Shown here in pieces: positions 57,301-61,597 of a DNA stretch of 64,000 nucleotides (position 1 is its first letter; each line of letters starts with the position of its first letter). The notes beneath the pieces are model-generated. The model saw nothing but the letters and a program-made list of their open reading frames with translations, did no database searches and was not told the origin of the DNA. Position numbers and translations under genes: made by a program. The stretch comes from Nelumbo lutea (taxonomy: Eukaryota > Streptophyta > Magnoliopsida > Proteales > Nelumbonaceae), in the NCBI GenBank assembly GCA_022828595.1, contig JAKGHH010000002.1, positions 84,908,076 through 84,972,075 of the forward strand, given 5' to 3'.

Positions 57301-57482
57301 AGAGGAGCCCTAAGTATCGAATGGATTTACAAACAAATAATCAAAGAAATAGTTAGATATATGTATAGAGATGATTACGCTATGATCAGATTGAGCTCCT
57401 GTGGACTCGTGAAATTCCCTACGCACGAATGCGTGACGTTCGTCGGCTTGTGAGCCGTCACCACGTAGTTCCATACACTCAT
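13795..57482 (-). CDS. DDB1: DDB1, UV-damaged DNA-binding protein 1 (N-terminal 463 residues, 13 exons; 3' part off the left edge)
   Basis: DDB1 is the adaptor between CUL4 and WD40 (DWD) substrate receptors in nuclear E3 ubiquitin ligases. In plants it also forms the CDD complex with COP10 and DET1, and it acts in light signalling and DNA repair. Thirteen exons on the minus strand join to 1,389 bases (463 codons) without a stop, and every intron is GT-AG. The product matches plant DDB1 from the start ([14 protein letters not shown]) through [38 protein letters not shown] and [18 protein letters not shown]. By the known structure of the family, these residues cover most of beta-propeller A and the beginning of propeller B, the CUL4-binding propeller. 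Full plant DDB1 is about 1,090 residues, so the rest is expected left of position 1. Exon order: 57482-57379, 51928-51880, 51181-51122, 50949-50858, 32566-32515, 32275-32213, 32076-32027, 23436-23361, 22961-22752, 22582-22476, 20626-20518, 14296-14096, 14010-13795. Confidence 0.95.
14096..14296 (-). CDS. DDB1: DDB1 exon 12
   Basis: Acceptor GATACAG and donor CAG|GTATGC. Its 67 codons include [40 protein letters not shown] and [10 protein letters not shown], almost invariant in plants and similar in animals. Confidence 0.96.
14297..16744. other. DDB1 intron 11, left part: no gene recognised
   Basis: AT-rich non-coding sequence with only short ORFs on both strands. A weakly conserved direct repeat occurs at about 15745-15865 and 15905-16035 (both end 'gaggaaca...gttgcaaatt'). 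Nothing here resembles a DDB1 exon. Confidence 0.5.
16745..19230 (-). mobile_element. Decayed L1-like LINE with the RT core missing
   Basis: On the minus strand, from its 5' side: ORF1-like pieces (19230-18130); the ORF2 start region [14 protein letters not shown] (about 18110-18060); an endonuclease piece GGDFNVVRF (about 17700); then directly the RNase H region ([17 protein letters not shown]; 17330-17040) and its C-terminal end. RT and the zinc-finger region are absent. The RNase H tail is tandemly duplicated. No poly-T tail is seen at the left end. Many stops and frameshifts make it an old relic. Confidence 0.7.
16750..17004 (-). repeat. Tandem duplication (~133-bp period) of a LINE RNase H tail
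   Basis: About 120 bp ('gctccatttgccatcctttg ... catccttgtgagcc') occurs at 16750-16871 and again at 16883-17003 with only a few differences. On the minus strand it encodes the [15 protein letters not shown] stretch of RNase H. Confidence 0.8.
19441..20014. mobile_element. hAT-like MITE with perfect 8-bp target duplication
   Basis: The element begins cagtgatttaaaaggtgcgc and ends gcgccttgcgcttttaaaac then actg, forming imperfect terminal inverted repeats. Both sides carry the same 8 bp, acctggac (19433-19440 and 20015-20022), the duplication length of hAT elements. The interior is AT-rich with no transposase. Confidence 0.8.
20023..20141. mobile_element. Remnant of an older related MITE hosting the 19441-20014 copy
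   Basis: Directly after the target duplication, the sequence 'tgaggcacaaggcgcacc ... cctaggtaccttttaaatcactg' is the right end of another member of the same family. The younger copy apparently inserted into it. Its left part may be the gcctaaggcggat just before 19433. Confidence 0.55.
20518..20626 (-). CDS. DDB1: DDB1 exon 11
   Basis: Acceptor TCCTTAG|G and donor CAG|GTTTGT. It encodes [24 protein letters not shown] and [12 protein letters not shown] (109 nt). From what I recall of other plant DDB1 proteins, the last segment is usually VVFVGSSYGDSQ, so this exon carries three uncommon residues. Confidence 0.93.
20691..22347 (+). mobile_element. L1-like LINE lacking the whole RT domain
   Basis: It starts in the pre-RT linker ([17 protein letters not shown]), continues through [20 protein letters not shown], then at about 21130 jumps to the zinc-finger region after RT ([41 protein letters not shown]...HILLHC) and RNase H ([42 protein letters not shown]). 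The second part is one 325-codon frame from 21224 to 22201. The end is poly-A (to about 22347). Flanks share aaaatgatgatgat (about 20667-20680 and after the poly-A), a target duplication. It fills most of DDB1 intron 10. Confidence 0.85.
22476..22582 (-). CDS. DDB1: DDB1 exon 10
   Basis: Acceptor TTTCCAG and donor AAG|GTGACA. It encodes [18 protein letters not shown] then [17 protein letters not shown] and two bases of arginine (107 nt). Confidence 0.95.
22752..22961 (-). CDS. DDB1: DDB1 exon 9
   Basis: Acceptor TCTGCAG and consensus donor CCA|GTAAGT. Its 210 bases (70 codons) include [28 protein letters not shown] and [20 protein letters not shown], which are conserved across plant DDB1. 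Confidence 0.95.
23263..23273 (+). mobile_element. Tail-only LINE insertion (11 bp) with perfect 16-bp target duplication
   Basis: The 11 bases tgatcaaaaaa lie between two identical copies of aatctgaaaggcttat (23247-23262 and 23274-23289). The inserted bases equal the last bases of the LINEs in this window (for example ...tattgatcaaaaaa at about 54983-54996). It lies in DDB1 intron 8. Confidence 0.75.
23361..23436 (-). CDS. DDB1: DDB1 exon 8
   Basis: Acceptor TTTTCAG|G and donor CAG|GTTTTC. It encodes [15 protein letters not shown] then [10 protein letters not shown] (76 nt). The intron upstream (intron 7, 8,590 bp) holds a nearly complete LINE. Confidence 0.94.
23561..30290 (-). mobile_element. 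Nearly full-length L1-like LINE (ORF1 and ORF2), dead
   Basis: A poly-T at 23561-23574 marks the 3' end on the minus strand. ORF1 runs from about 30250 ([20 protein letters not shown]) to about 27880, and ORF2 begins at 27693. ORF2 contains the endonuclease start ([18 protein letters not shown]), RT ([69 protein letters not shown] at about 25760), the zinc-finger region ([10 protein letters not shown]...HLFVYCSF, 24600-24500) and RNase H ([26 protein letters not shown]; 24060-23720). Stops and frameshifts throughout, including two in the first 45 codons of ORF2, show it is inactive. It occupies most of DDB1 intron 7. Confidence 0.88.
27877..30250 (-). pseudogene. LINE ORF1 (broken)
   Basis: ORF1 of plant L1-like elements encodes an RNA-binding chaperone of the LINE particle. 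Three minus-strand frames cover it: 30250-29681 ([16 protein letters not shown]..., [16 protein letters not shown]), 29506-28946 and 28758-27877 ([17 protein letters not shown], with a glutamate-rich stretch [20 protein letters not shown] near the end). A zinc knuckle is not obvious. The frame changes near 29680, 29460 and 28760. Confidence 0.6.
30291..31980. other. DDB1 intron 7, right part: MITE remnant and unassigned sequence
   Basis: 30490-30665 resembles the right half of the MITE at 19441-20014 (ataggttttttaaaacat; ttgcgcttttcttgcacc). A 105-codon minus-strand ORF (31879-31562) has no recognised family. The rest is non-coding. Confidence 0.45.
31985..32021. repeat. Dinucleotide microsatellite (CA)n(GA)n next to the exon 7 donor
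   Basis: A run of ca repeats followed by ga repeats ends six bases from the exon 7 splice donor. In the direction of transcription the donor is GTATTC followed by (CT)n(GT)n. Confidence 0.9.
32027..32076 (-). CDS. DDB1: DDB1 exon 7
   Basis: Acceptor CTTCAG and donor TAG|GTATTC. It encodes [16 protein letters not shown] plus two bases of arginine. The donor runs directly into a (CT)n(GT)n microsatellite. Confidence 0.94.
32213..32275 (-). CDS. DDB1: DDB1 exon 6
   Basis: Acceptor TTTAG and donor AAG|GTATGT. Sixty-three bases encode [18 protein letters not shown] then LFK, in phase 0 at both ends. Confidence 0.95.
32411..32449 (-). mobile_element. Tail-only LINE insertion (39 bp)
   Basis: A long T run followed by gataaataatagaa (minus strand: ttctattatttatc plus poly-A) is inserted between aacttcatgccctgatgtt (32392-32410) and aacttcaagctctgatgtt (32450-32468), a 19-bp duplication with two mismatches. 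The sequence equals a LINE 3' tail. It lies in DDB1 intron 5. Confidence 0.7.
32515..32566 (-). CDS. DDB1: DDB1 exon 5
   Basis: Acceptor TGTCTAG|A completes the split arginine codon. Donor CAG|GTATTT. It encodes [17 protein letters not shown] (52 nt). It resumes the reading frame exactly after intron 4. Confidence 0.95.
32745..34066 (+). mobile_element. LINE ORF1 fragment
   Basis: Plus-strand frames encode ORF1 of a plant L1-like element: [32 protein letters not shown] (compare [12 protein letters not shown] in the LINE of intron 7) and [19 protein letters not shown] (compare [18 protein letters not shown]). It is interrupted by a 55-bp tail insertion at 32916-32970 and by frameshifts near 33060 and 33250. 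No ORF2 follows, so the copy is broken. Confidence 0.65.
32916..32970 (+). mobile_element. Tail-only LINE insertion (55 bp) inside LINE ORF1
   Basis: The stretch ending 'aataaaatttatttttgttc' plus poly-A is flanked by aatggctaaga (32905-32915) and aatggttaaga (32971-32981). Removing it and one flank joins ORF1 as ...[15 protein letters not shown]. Confidence 0.65.
34183..35040 (-). mobile_element. Internally deleted L1-like LINE (tail joined to the RT N-terminus)
   Basis: Poly-T at 34183-34190 and a short 3' tail are followed within about 100 bp by the start of RT ([20 protein letters not shown], about 34390-34310), the pre-RT linker and the end of the endonuclease ([11 protein letters not shown], containing the catalytic D-H pair, about 35030-35000). 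Most of RT, the zinc-finger region and RNase H are gone. A second LINE interrupts it at 35041. Confidence 0.65.
35041..36235 (-). mobile_element. LINE with endonuclease fused in frame to RNase H (RT deleted)
   Basis: On the minus strand, an ORF1 end ([17 protein letters not shown], about 36200) and the ORF2 endonuclease ([19 protein letters not shown] and [17 protein letters not shown]) run directly into the RNase H segment ([20 protein letters not shown]) in a continuous 107-codon frame, 35666-35343. RT and the zinc-finger region are missing. The 3' tail ends in poly-T at about 35041-35047. Confidence 0.7.
37780..38538 (+). mobile_element. 5'-truncated LINE 3' fragment nested in the LINE at 36250-40560
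   Basis: It encodes the zinc-finger region ([57 protein letters not shown]) and the following linker ([19 protein letters not shown]). It ends in a 3' untranslated tail with poly-A at 38530-38540. RNase H is absent or too decayed to see. Confidence 0.7.
38944..39141 (+). repeat. Tandem duplication (~98 bp) inside LINE RT
   Basis: The block from 'gcagatgataccttgatttt' to 'gagctgttgatagggctaa' occurs twice in a row (38944-39041 and 39043-39140), differing by one T. It duplicates the RT box ADDTLIFF. Confidence 0.85.
39169..39686. mobile_element. hAT-like MITE inserted in LINE RT
   Basis: Terminal inverted repeats tagaggtgctca / tgtcacccctag and an 8-bp target duplication gtgctgag (39161-39168) / gtgctgat (39687-39694). 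The interior is rich in ggttaaccg motifs and AT repeats, with no transposase. Removing it restores the LINE reading frame (KVNLSESVL...GVGTWED). Confidence 0.75.
42577..42594 (-). mobile_element. Tail-only LINE insertion (18 bp)
   Basis: ttttttttttgatgaata (minus strand tattcatc plus poly-A) lies between tatctctataagcg (42563-42576) and tatctctacaagcg (42595-42608), a 14-bp duplication with one mismatch. It sits inside the endonuclease of the LINE at 40600-45190. Confidence 0.7.
43165..44394. mobile_element. Harbinger-like inverted-repeat element with TTA duplication
   Basis: The ends ggctccgcttggcctgtgg and ccacaaaccaaacggagcc (19 bases each, with a few mismatches) form terminal inverted repeats. 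TTA flanks both sides (43162-43164 and 44395-44397), the 3-bp duplication of PIF/Harbinger elements. Near the left end there is a gggatggga repeat. No transposase is seen in 1,230 bp, so it is non-autonomous. Confidence 0.75.
45549..46051 (-). mobile_element. Truncated LINE 3' end (503 bp) inside copia
   Basis: Starting at a T run (45550-45558) the minus strand encodes [15 protein letters not shown], the linker after the LINE zinc-finger region, and [15 protein letters not shown] upstream of it. Flanks share cttgcctttg (45539-45548 and 46052-46061). It sits in the copia leader. Confidence 0.75.
46416..46536 (+). mobile_element. 121-bp LINE-tail insertion with perfect 17-bp target duplication
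   Basis: The insert ends 'tttatctatcaaaaaa' and is flanked by identical copies of aaggttgatattattcc (46399-46415 and 46537-46553). It lies at the start of copia gag. The insert has no coding sequence and looks like a LINE 3' untranslated end. Confidence 0.8.
48063..48793. mobile_element. MITE inside copia, carrying an (ATT)n microsatellite
   Basis: Terminal inverted repeats catagttatcaagg (48063-48076) and ccttgaaaactatg (48780-48793), with subterminal gcctaggcgactaggcac. gtttat flanks both sides (48057-48062 and 48794-48799). Removing the element and one flank joins copia as [14 protein letters not shown] long (ATT)n run lies at about 48191-48245 and a (GAAA)n run at about 48317-48347. Confidence 0.7.
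49780..49908 (-). mobile_element. tRNA-derived SINE inside copia
   Basis: On the minus strand there is an A-box-like tagttggttagtatag (complement of 49881-49896) and, about 40 bases on, a B-box-like gggattgaatccc (complement of 49842-49854), the internal pol III promoter arrangement of tRNA-type SINEs. The 3' end is A-rich (T run at 49780-49787). Flanks gcatcgttc (49771-49779) and gccattgttc (49909-49918) look like a diverged target duplication. Confidence 0.65.
50306..50857. other. DDB1 intron 4, exon 4 side: MITE remnant and non-coding sequence
   Basis: 50310-50406 resembles an end of the MITE at 19441-20014 (aaaaggcaaggtgcatc ... cacctatttaaaacattg). The rest, up to exon 4, shows no coding sequence. 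Confidence 0.45.
50858..50949 (-). CDS. DDB1: DDB1 exon 4
   Basis: Acceptor TTGTGCAG and donor AAG|GTTTAA. It encodes [22 protein letters not shown] and ETSELIT, with two bases of an arginine codon at the end. It is 92 nt long. The next intron (intron 4) is the 18.3-kb transposon nest. Confidence 0.94.
51122..51181 (-). CDS. DDB1: DDB1 exon 3
   Basis: Acceptor TTTGCAG and a consensus donor CAT|GTAAGT. Sixty bases encode [16 protein letters not shown] and then FRPH, in phase 0 at both ends. Confidence 0.94.
51182..51879. other. DDB1 intron 2, no gene
   Basis: A non-coding intron of 698 bp. A pyrimidine-rich stretch of about 55 bp is present twice in diverged form (around 51490-51550 and 51715-51770). 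Confidence 0.7.
51880..51928 (-). CDS. DDB1: DDB1 exon 2
   Basis: Acceptor CTCCAG|G and donor CAG|GTATTT. It completes the split alanine codon and encodes [16 protein letters not shown] (49 nt). The intron upstream is 5,450 bp and holds two truncated LINEs. Confidence 0.94.
51929..53850. other. DDB1 intron 1, exon 2 side: microsatellite, MITE-like repeat, no gene
   Basis: Non-coding apart from a (CTAT)n-type microsatellite at about 52541-52585 and an inverted-repeat element at about 53333-53618, whose ends ccagtgttttgaaaactgga and ccggtccagttttaaaaacc then ttgg pair with each other. I could not find a clean target duplication for it. Confidence 0.5.
53860..54998 (+). mobile_element. 5'-truncated L1-like LINE with intact RNase H
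   Basis: The zinc-finger region ([32 protein letters not shown]) leads into a frame of 184 codons (54342-54896) holding RNase H with its catalytic residues: [19 protein letters not shown] (D), [14 protein letters not shown] (E), [13 protein letters not shown] (D) and [14 protein letters not shown] (D). RNase H in plant L1 elements degrades the RNA of the cDNA hybrid. The end is tattgatc plus poly-A (54983-54998). Confidence 0.85.
55003..56680 (+). mobile_element. 5'-truncated L1-like LINE (RT thumb to RNase H)
   Basis: It starts inside RT ([20 protein letters not shown]) and continues through the thumb ([20 protein letters not shown]) and a linker to RNase H (56041-56475 frame: [46 protein letters not shown]), then [15 protein letters not shown] after a stop near 56473. 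A poly-A-rich end lies at about 56655-56683. It abuts the previous LINE head to tail. Confidence 0.8.
56684..57378. other. DDB1 intron 1, exon 1 side, no gene
   Basis: Ordinary AT-rich intron sequence with no recognisable element or long ORF. Confidence 0.7.
57379..57482 (-). CDS. DDB1: DDB1 exon 1 (start codon, residues 1-34 plus 2 nt)
   Basis: The start codon is the complement of 57480-57482. The exon reads [14 protein letters not shown] and ends at ...LNLII followed by GC. The donor reads GC|GTAATC, and the split alanine codon (GC|G) is completed by exon 2. The start is chosen because it gives the conserved plant DDB1 N-terminus exactly. Confidence 0.95.
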
Positions 57483-57805
57483 TTCGCTTCTAAAGATCTC
57501 TTCTTTTTCTACCAGCTTCCAGTCAAAACCTGAAACCTCTCTCTTTCTATTATGATGAATGTTAACCTTTCAAGCTCCTCAATTTCTGAGAAACATAACA
57601 GAAAAAGAGAAAAAATTAGGAATAGATCGAAGCTGTGAAGAAGGAGAGAGAGAGAGAGAGAGAGGATAGCACAGGTTCTGATACGAACTGTTCGACGATG
57701 ATAAGCAGCGGCGCCAGCGGCAACAGAGGGTAGGGTCACGGGGGGTTGCAGGTCCGAAGCGGTGGTTAGAAGACGATAGAGACGATTTAAGGAGGGTTTT
57801 GGCAT
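57483..57805 (-). promoter_or_regulatory. DDB1 5' leader / core promoter side with (CT)n tract and possible upstream ORF
   Basis: Upstream of the DDB1 start, the minus strand is pyrimidine-rich and carries a (CT)n run (complement of about 57644-57664), the Y-patch type tract common near plant transcription starts. I see no convincing TATA box between 57483 and 57900. A 98-codon ORF (57805 to 57509) starts MPKPSLNRLYRLL and ends 26 bases before the DDB1 start, in another frame. It would be an upstream ORF if the mRNA begins above 57805. The transcription start cannot be fixed from sequence alone. Confidence 0.4.
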
Positions 57806-58422
57806 TTAGTTAAGATCAATCAAGTGAGAATTACCATTAGCAATAATATGAAGCTTTTCGCTTTCGGTCTTGCCCTGACTGAAGCCGAACTCGGCAATTG
57901 GCATGGTGAGCAGTGAGCTCAAAACCAATGCTTTGCATTCTCACATGTGTCACGTGTGAGTCTGTGGACATGTGTCATATATTATATTATAAATAATATA
58001 ATGTCAATGTCATATATTATATATTATATTAAAAATAATATATAAAATAAATATCTACATATAAATATAATGCATATATATTTAACCGGTGGTCCGGTTA
58101 ACCACCGGGTTTTCATATCGGTTAACCAAATAGAACTGCTACCCTTAGTTTTTCAAAAACACTGAATCTAATTGGATTTTTGGTTTAATTCGGTTTTTTA
58201 AATTTTAATGAGCACCCCCTAGATGGTAATTTTCTAAAGTACCTGAAAAACTCAAGGCTTTTTACCGAAAAAATGAGAGAGAGAGAGAGAAAAAAAGTGA
58301 AAAACATAAGGTTCTCTAAAGAGTAAAAATACAAATATATAGCGTGTAAAACCTTGGCTTTTTGAAAGACATCATATCTGAAAAACTTATAACCAATCAA
58401 CCAACATCATAAAAGTAGTAAC
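57806..58422. other. Upstream of DDB1: MITE remnant and simple repeats
   Basis: About 57980-58222 resembles the hAT-like MITE at 39169-39686 (ccggttaaccaccgggtttt; end gagcaccccctag). A (GA)n run lies at 58273-58290. No gene is seen. Confidence 0.5.
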
Positions 58423-59616
58423 TGATGTAGCACAATCTGGTCACTCCTAGCTGCGCTCGCGTGACTCCTGAGACGAGAGGAAAGAAGAAGAACCCCCAGG
58501 GGGTTTCTCGGTGGGAACGCTTCGATGCTTAAGTTAGTATTGAGTGCAAGAAGCAAAAGGAGAATGAAGGCTAAGAGTGCGGGTTACGCAGGTGATTTGA
58601 AGATACCTTGTTTCTTGAGAATAAGCCCTTATAACTGAATTCCGTTGCTTCAGGCCCTCTGACCTCTGACAGGGCAAGTATAACCGCCACTATCAGTCTG
58701 CCACAACCGTTACAGGCAGGGCTGAGGTGGCACACACGGGGCCATCGTGCAAGGTACGTGTCTGTCAGGTGTGGGACGCCTTTCTAAAGGTGGCAGGCGT
58801 GGTGAGGGGGACATGCCTGTTGTCCATAGGTTTGTCGGGTATGGCGGTCGGGCAGGAAACCCTCCTATGGGATACCGAACTGTTCTCCTGCGAATTACCC
58901 TAGACTGGGTTGTCCTTTGAGTGACGAGCTGCCTGTAGCCGGTTATGCCGAGCTAGCCGGCCCGAGGTCTTTGTGCCTCGGGACGTCCGGAGAAGAATCG
59001 GTGCATTCTTGCTTGGGAGTGGCCCAAGGTCCATTGGGAGGAGCTCGGGTCTCAAAAGGGGTCAGGGTGCCCCGAACTACCCTTGGGAGGAGGTGCGGGC
59101 AAGGCGACTTTCGACGAGTAGTTTAGCTGCCGAGTTGCCATGCTGAACTCGACAGGACTTTCCCTCCGAGTTGTGTTCACGTCCGTTGCGCTGTCATGCT
59201 GAGTCACTATTTGAGCAAGGTCATGCCCACGTGTACCTGAGCCACAAGGTCGGGCCAAATCACCCTCCATCAATTCCCCCCACTCCCTGCGTTGGCGTTG
59301 GTATTTAAGCTGCGTTGTCGCGCGTTCTGTCTAGTTGTACCGGTCTAGCGCTCGGCTCAACCGAAAAGAGATTCGAGTCGCGTCTAGATTACGCGCGAAC
59401 TTCACACGACTTGGACTTCGTGGACGTTAAAAACACGCTAAATCGTCTTCGCCTCGAAGAACCCGTGGTCGCGACTATAAATAGGGGGTCCCTTGGCCAT
59501 TTTCTTTGCCACAAAGCTTTCGTCGTTAGCATTTGAGCTCGTGCCAGGGGTCTCTTAGCTCAGGTCCTCCAGTTCATTTTGTTCTTCCAGTTCGGTTGCA
59601 TTTCTTTGGTGAGTCC
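58423..59616 (+). repeat. LTR / leader of the plus-strand gypsy element at the right end
   Basis: A TG start at 58423 (tgatgtagcac) follows AT-rich flank. A TATA box, tataaataggggg, lies at 59476-59488. Base composition is GC-rich like the rest of the element. There is no coding sequence. The exact LTR end is not visible, since the other LTR lies off the window. Confidence 0.5.
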
Positions 59617-61543
59617 TGAAAGAATGGTAGGATCCATCTAATGGACGCCATAAAGGTTGCGGAATGGGTGGGCGAATTTCAAAAATTTCCTACCTTCTCT
59701 CAACTACGAATCATATTCCCTAAATTTAGAATACAATATTCAAAGATCCTACTTGAACCATAATCGAACCAGATCTGTACCAAAAGATAAATGGGAGGAA
59801 TATACCTGATCCGGAGAAACAGTATCTCCCAAAGTTGGTGTTCACGCCCAAAAAATGCTCCAAGATCCGTTCCTGCTGAAGATGACATAGCTGTGAATGG
59901 AACAAAACCAGCAGGGTGCGTCCTACACACTGGATCCTTCACAAGAATCCTCTGGAAGTACTAAACACTGAATCTTTTTCAGTCTTTCTTGCAAGACTGA
60001 TATCAAGAACAGATTTCTTGACTTTCTTTTCTGCAAAGATCTAATCTTGCAATGGCAGATGGCGGCAGCAGGAGGAGATCTCCAAAACGAAAAAGGCTGA
60101 ACTGCTTTTCCTGTTTTTTCTGGAGAGTATGAATGAGATCCTCTCTCAATTCGTAGGAGATATCCTATACCTCTTCAAGGTGGTTCGAAATCTCCTCCTT
60201 TCTTCTTGATTAAGAAACCTCCTTTTTAGGAGTTATCCCAATCCAAATCAGTATTTGGATAGGGGATAATCTTAATCCTTTCTGCAGATAAAGTTAGCTT
60301 ACTCCTGATCTTATCAGGAGGTTACCAGATTCAAATCTAATTAAAATTTGGTCTCTAAGAGTGGATAAGGCTAAAGGCCCAATCCTTTTACTAACTTTAA
60401 TCTCAAATTCGCCCCATGGATGGGTGATCATATCAGCCCACCTCGAAATAGGCTTTTGGCCCATTAAGTGTTCAGTGTCTAATTACTTTCCAATATGCTG
60501 CCTAGTTGGGCTTCTTTGTATGGCGTGGGACCCAAGCATTGATCTACACACCAGCCACATGGGTTCGGCCCAGCCTCTAAAACAAAGTCCAGCCGAAATT
60601 CACTAAAAAACTCAATGAACCCCTTGAGTCCATCATATGGACCCTATGGGCCCAACACTTACATTAAGTGGTCCCTAGGCCAAGCCATCTTATAAAAACC
60701 CAGGGACTGTGGGCAGGTGCAAGATTAGCCCATCAGGTATTATCCTCAATGATCTTACACTTAACCTCTTAGCCCTTAATGATCAAGCACTGCCCGACAA
60801 GAGAGGACCTCTCCCTCGGCTGCAAGGAACAGTGCCGCACTCTCCTCTCACATGGATCCCGAGAGTTAAAACCATTTGCAAACAATTCGAAACCGTACAT
60901 ATATATATAAATATATTAATTTTGCAAAACAAAATTCCAACGATTGAAATCAACTGCCGGCAGTTTGGTTTCCATCAGAGAGAGTGCATTCCCGATCATT
61001 ACCCTTTGTCCGACAAAGTGGCTGATTTTGTCACTATGATCACCCACTCAGATGAATTCTCAAACTGCCCCAACATACCCAGGTTTTGATCCCCGCTAAG
61101 GATCTCACTGAATGGCATATCAAAGGCAGCCTGATCCAACACCTAGTGAAATGTCATAATCGAGTCTAGGGGTCAAGTGTAACTTTCTAGTTTTGCCCAT
61201 CTATCTCCAAGGTCCAGGGCAATACTGGAAATCTGGTCCGGTTCAAGGATTCAAATAATCCAATACTACATGTGCCTCGGGTCTTACCTTGATGGCTGAG
61301 ACAGGCCATCCCAATACTTGGTGGCACACCAGTATCAGCCTTGGCAGGATTAATCTCCCCAGACTTATCCAAATGCTGTGAACATTTAAAACTAACATGA
61401 GTCTCTATAAATGTCCAGTTTTAGGGTTTTATACAGAATTAAACCAAACAACATGAATCAAACATGCACTTTATTTATTTCCACTAAATAACAAAAGTAC
61501 ATCAAATCAGATTGAAGCTAAGGGCATACAAAACTGTCTAACA
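59617..61543 (-). mobile_element. Solo LTR (1,927 bp) with 5-bp target duplication
   Basis: It begins TGAAAGAATGG and ends GTCTAACA, flanked by agtcc on both sides (59612-59616 and 61544-61548). It matches the LTR at 1947-3616, which belongs to a minus-strand gag-pro element. By that comparison it is read in minus orientation. No internal region remains, as expected after recombination between the two LTRs of an element. Confidence 0.85.
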
Positions 61544-61597
61544 AGTCCTCCCGAGCTTCCTTTTCCCTTCTAGTTTATTTCTTTCTTTTAGTTCAGT

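Noticed and set aside
13795..57482. DDB1 as a processed or decayed pseudogene
   Set aside because: Introns are present, all thirteen exons are in phase with conserved splice sites, and no stop or frameshift is seen.
57900..58060. A TATA-containing DDB1 promoter
   Set aside because: The tata-rich stretch belongs to the AT-rich interior of a MITE remnant and is 400-600 bp from the start codon.
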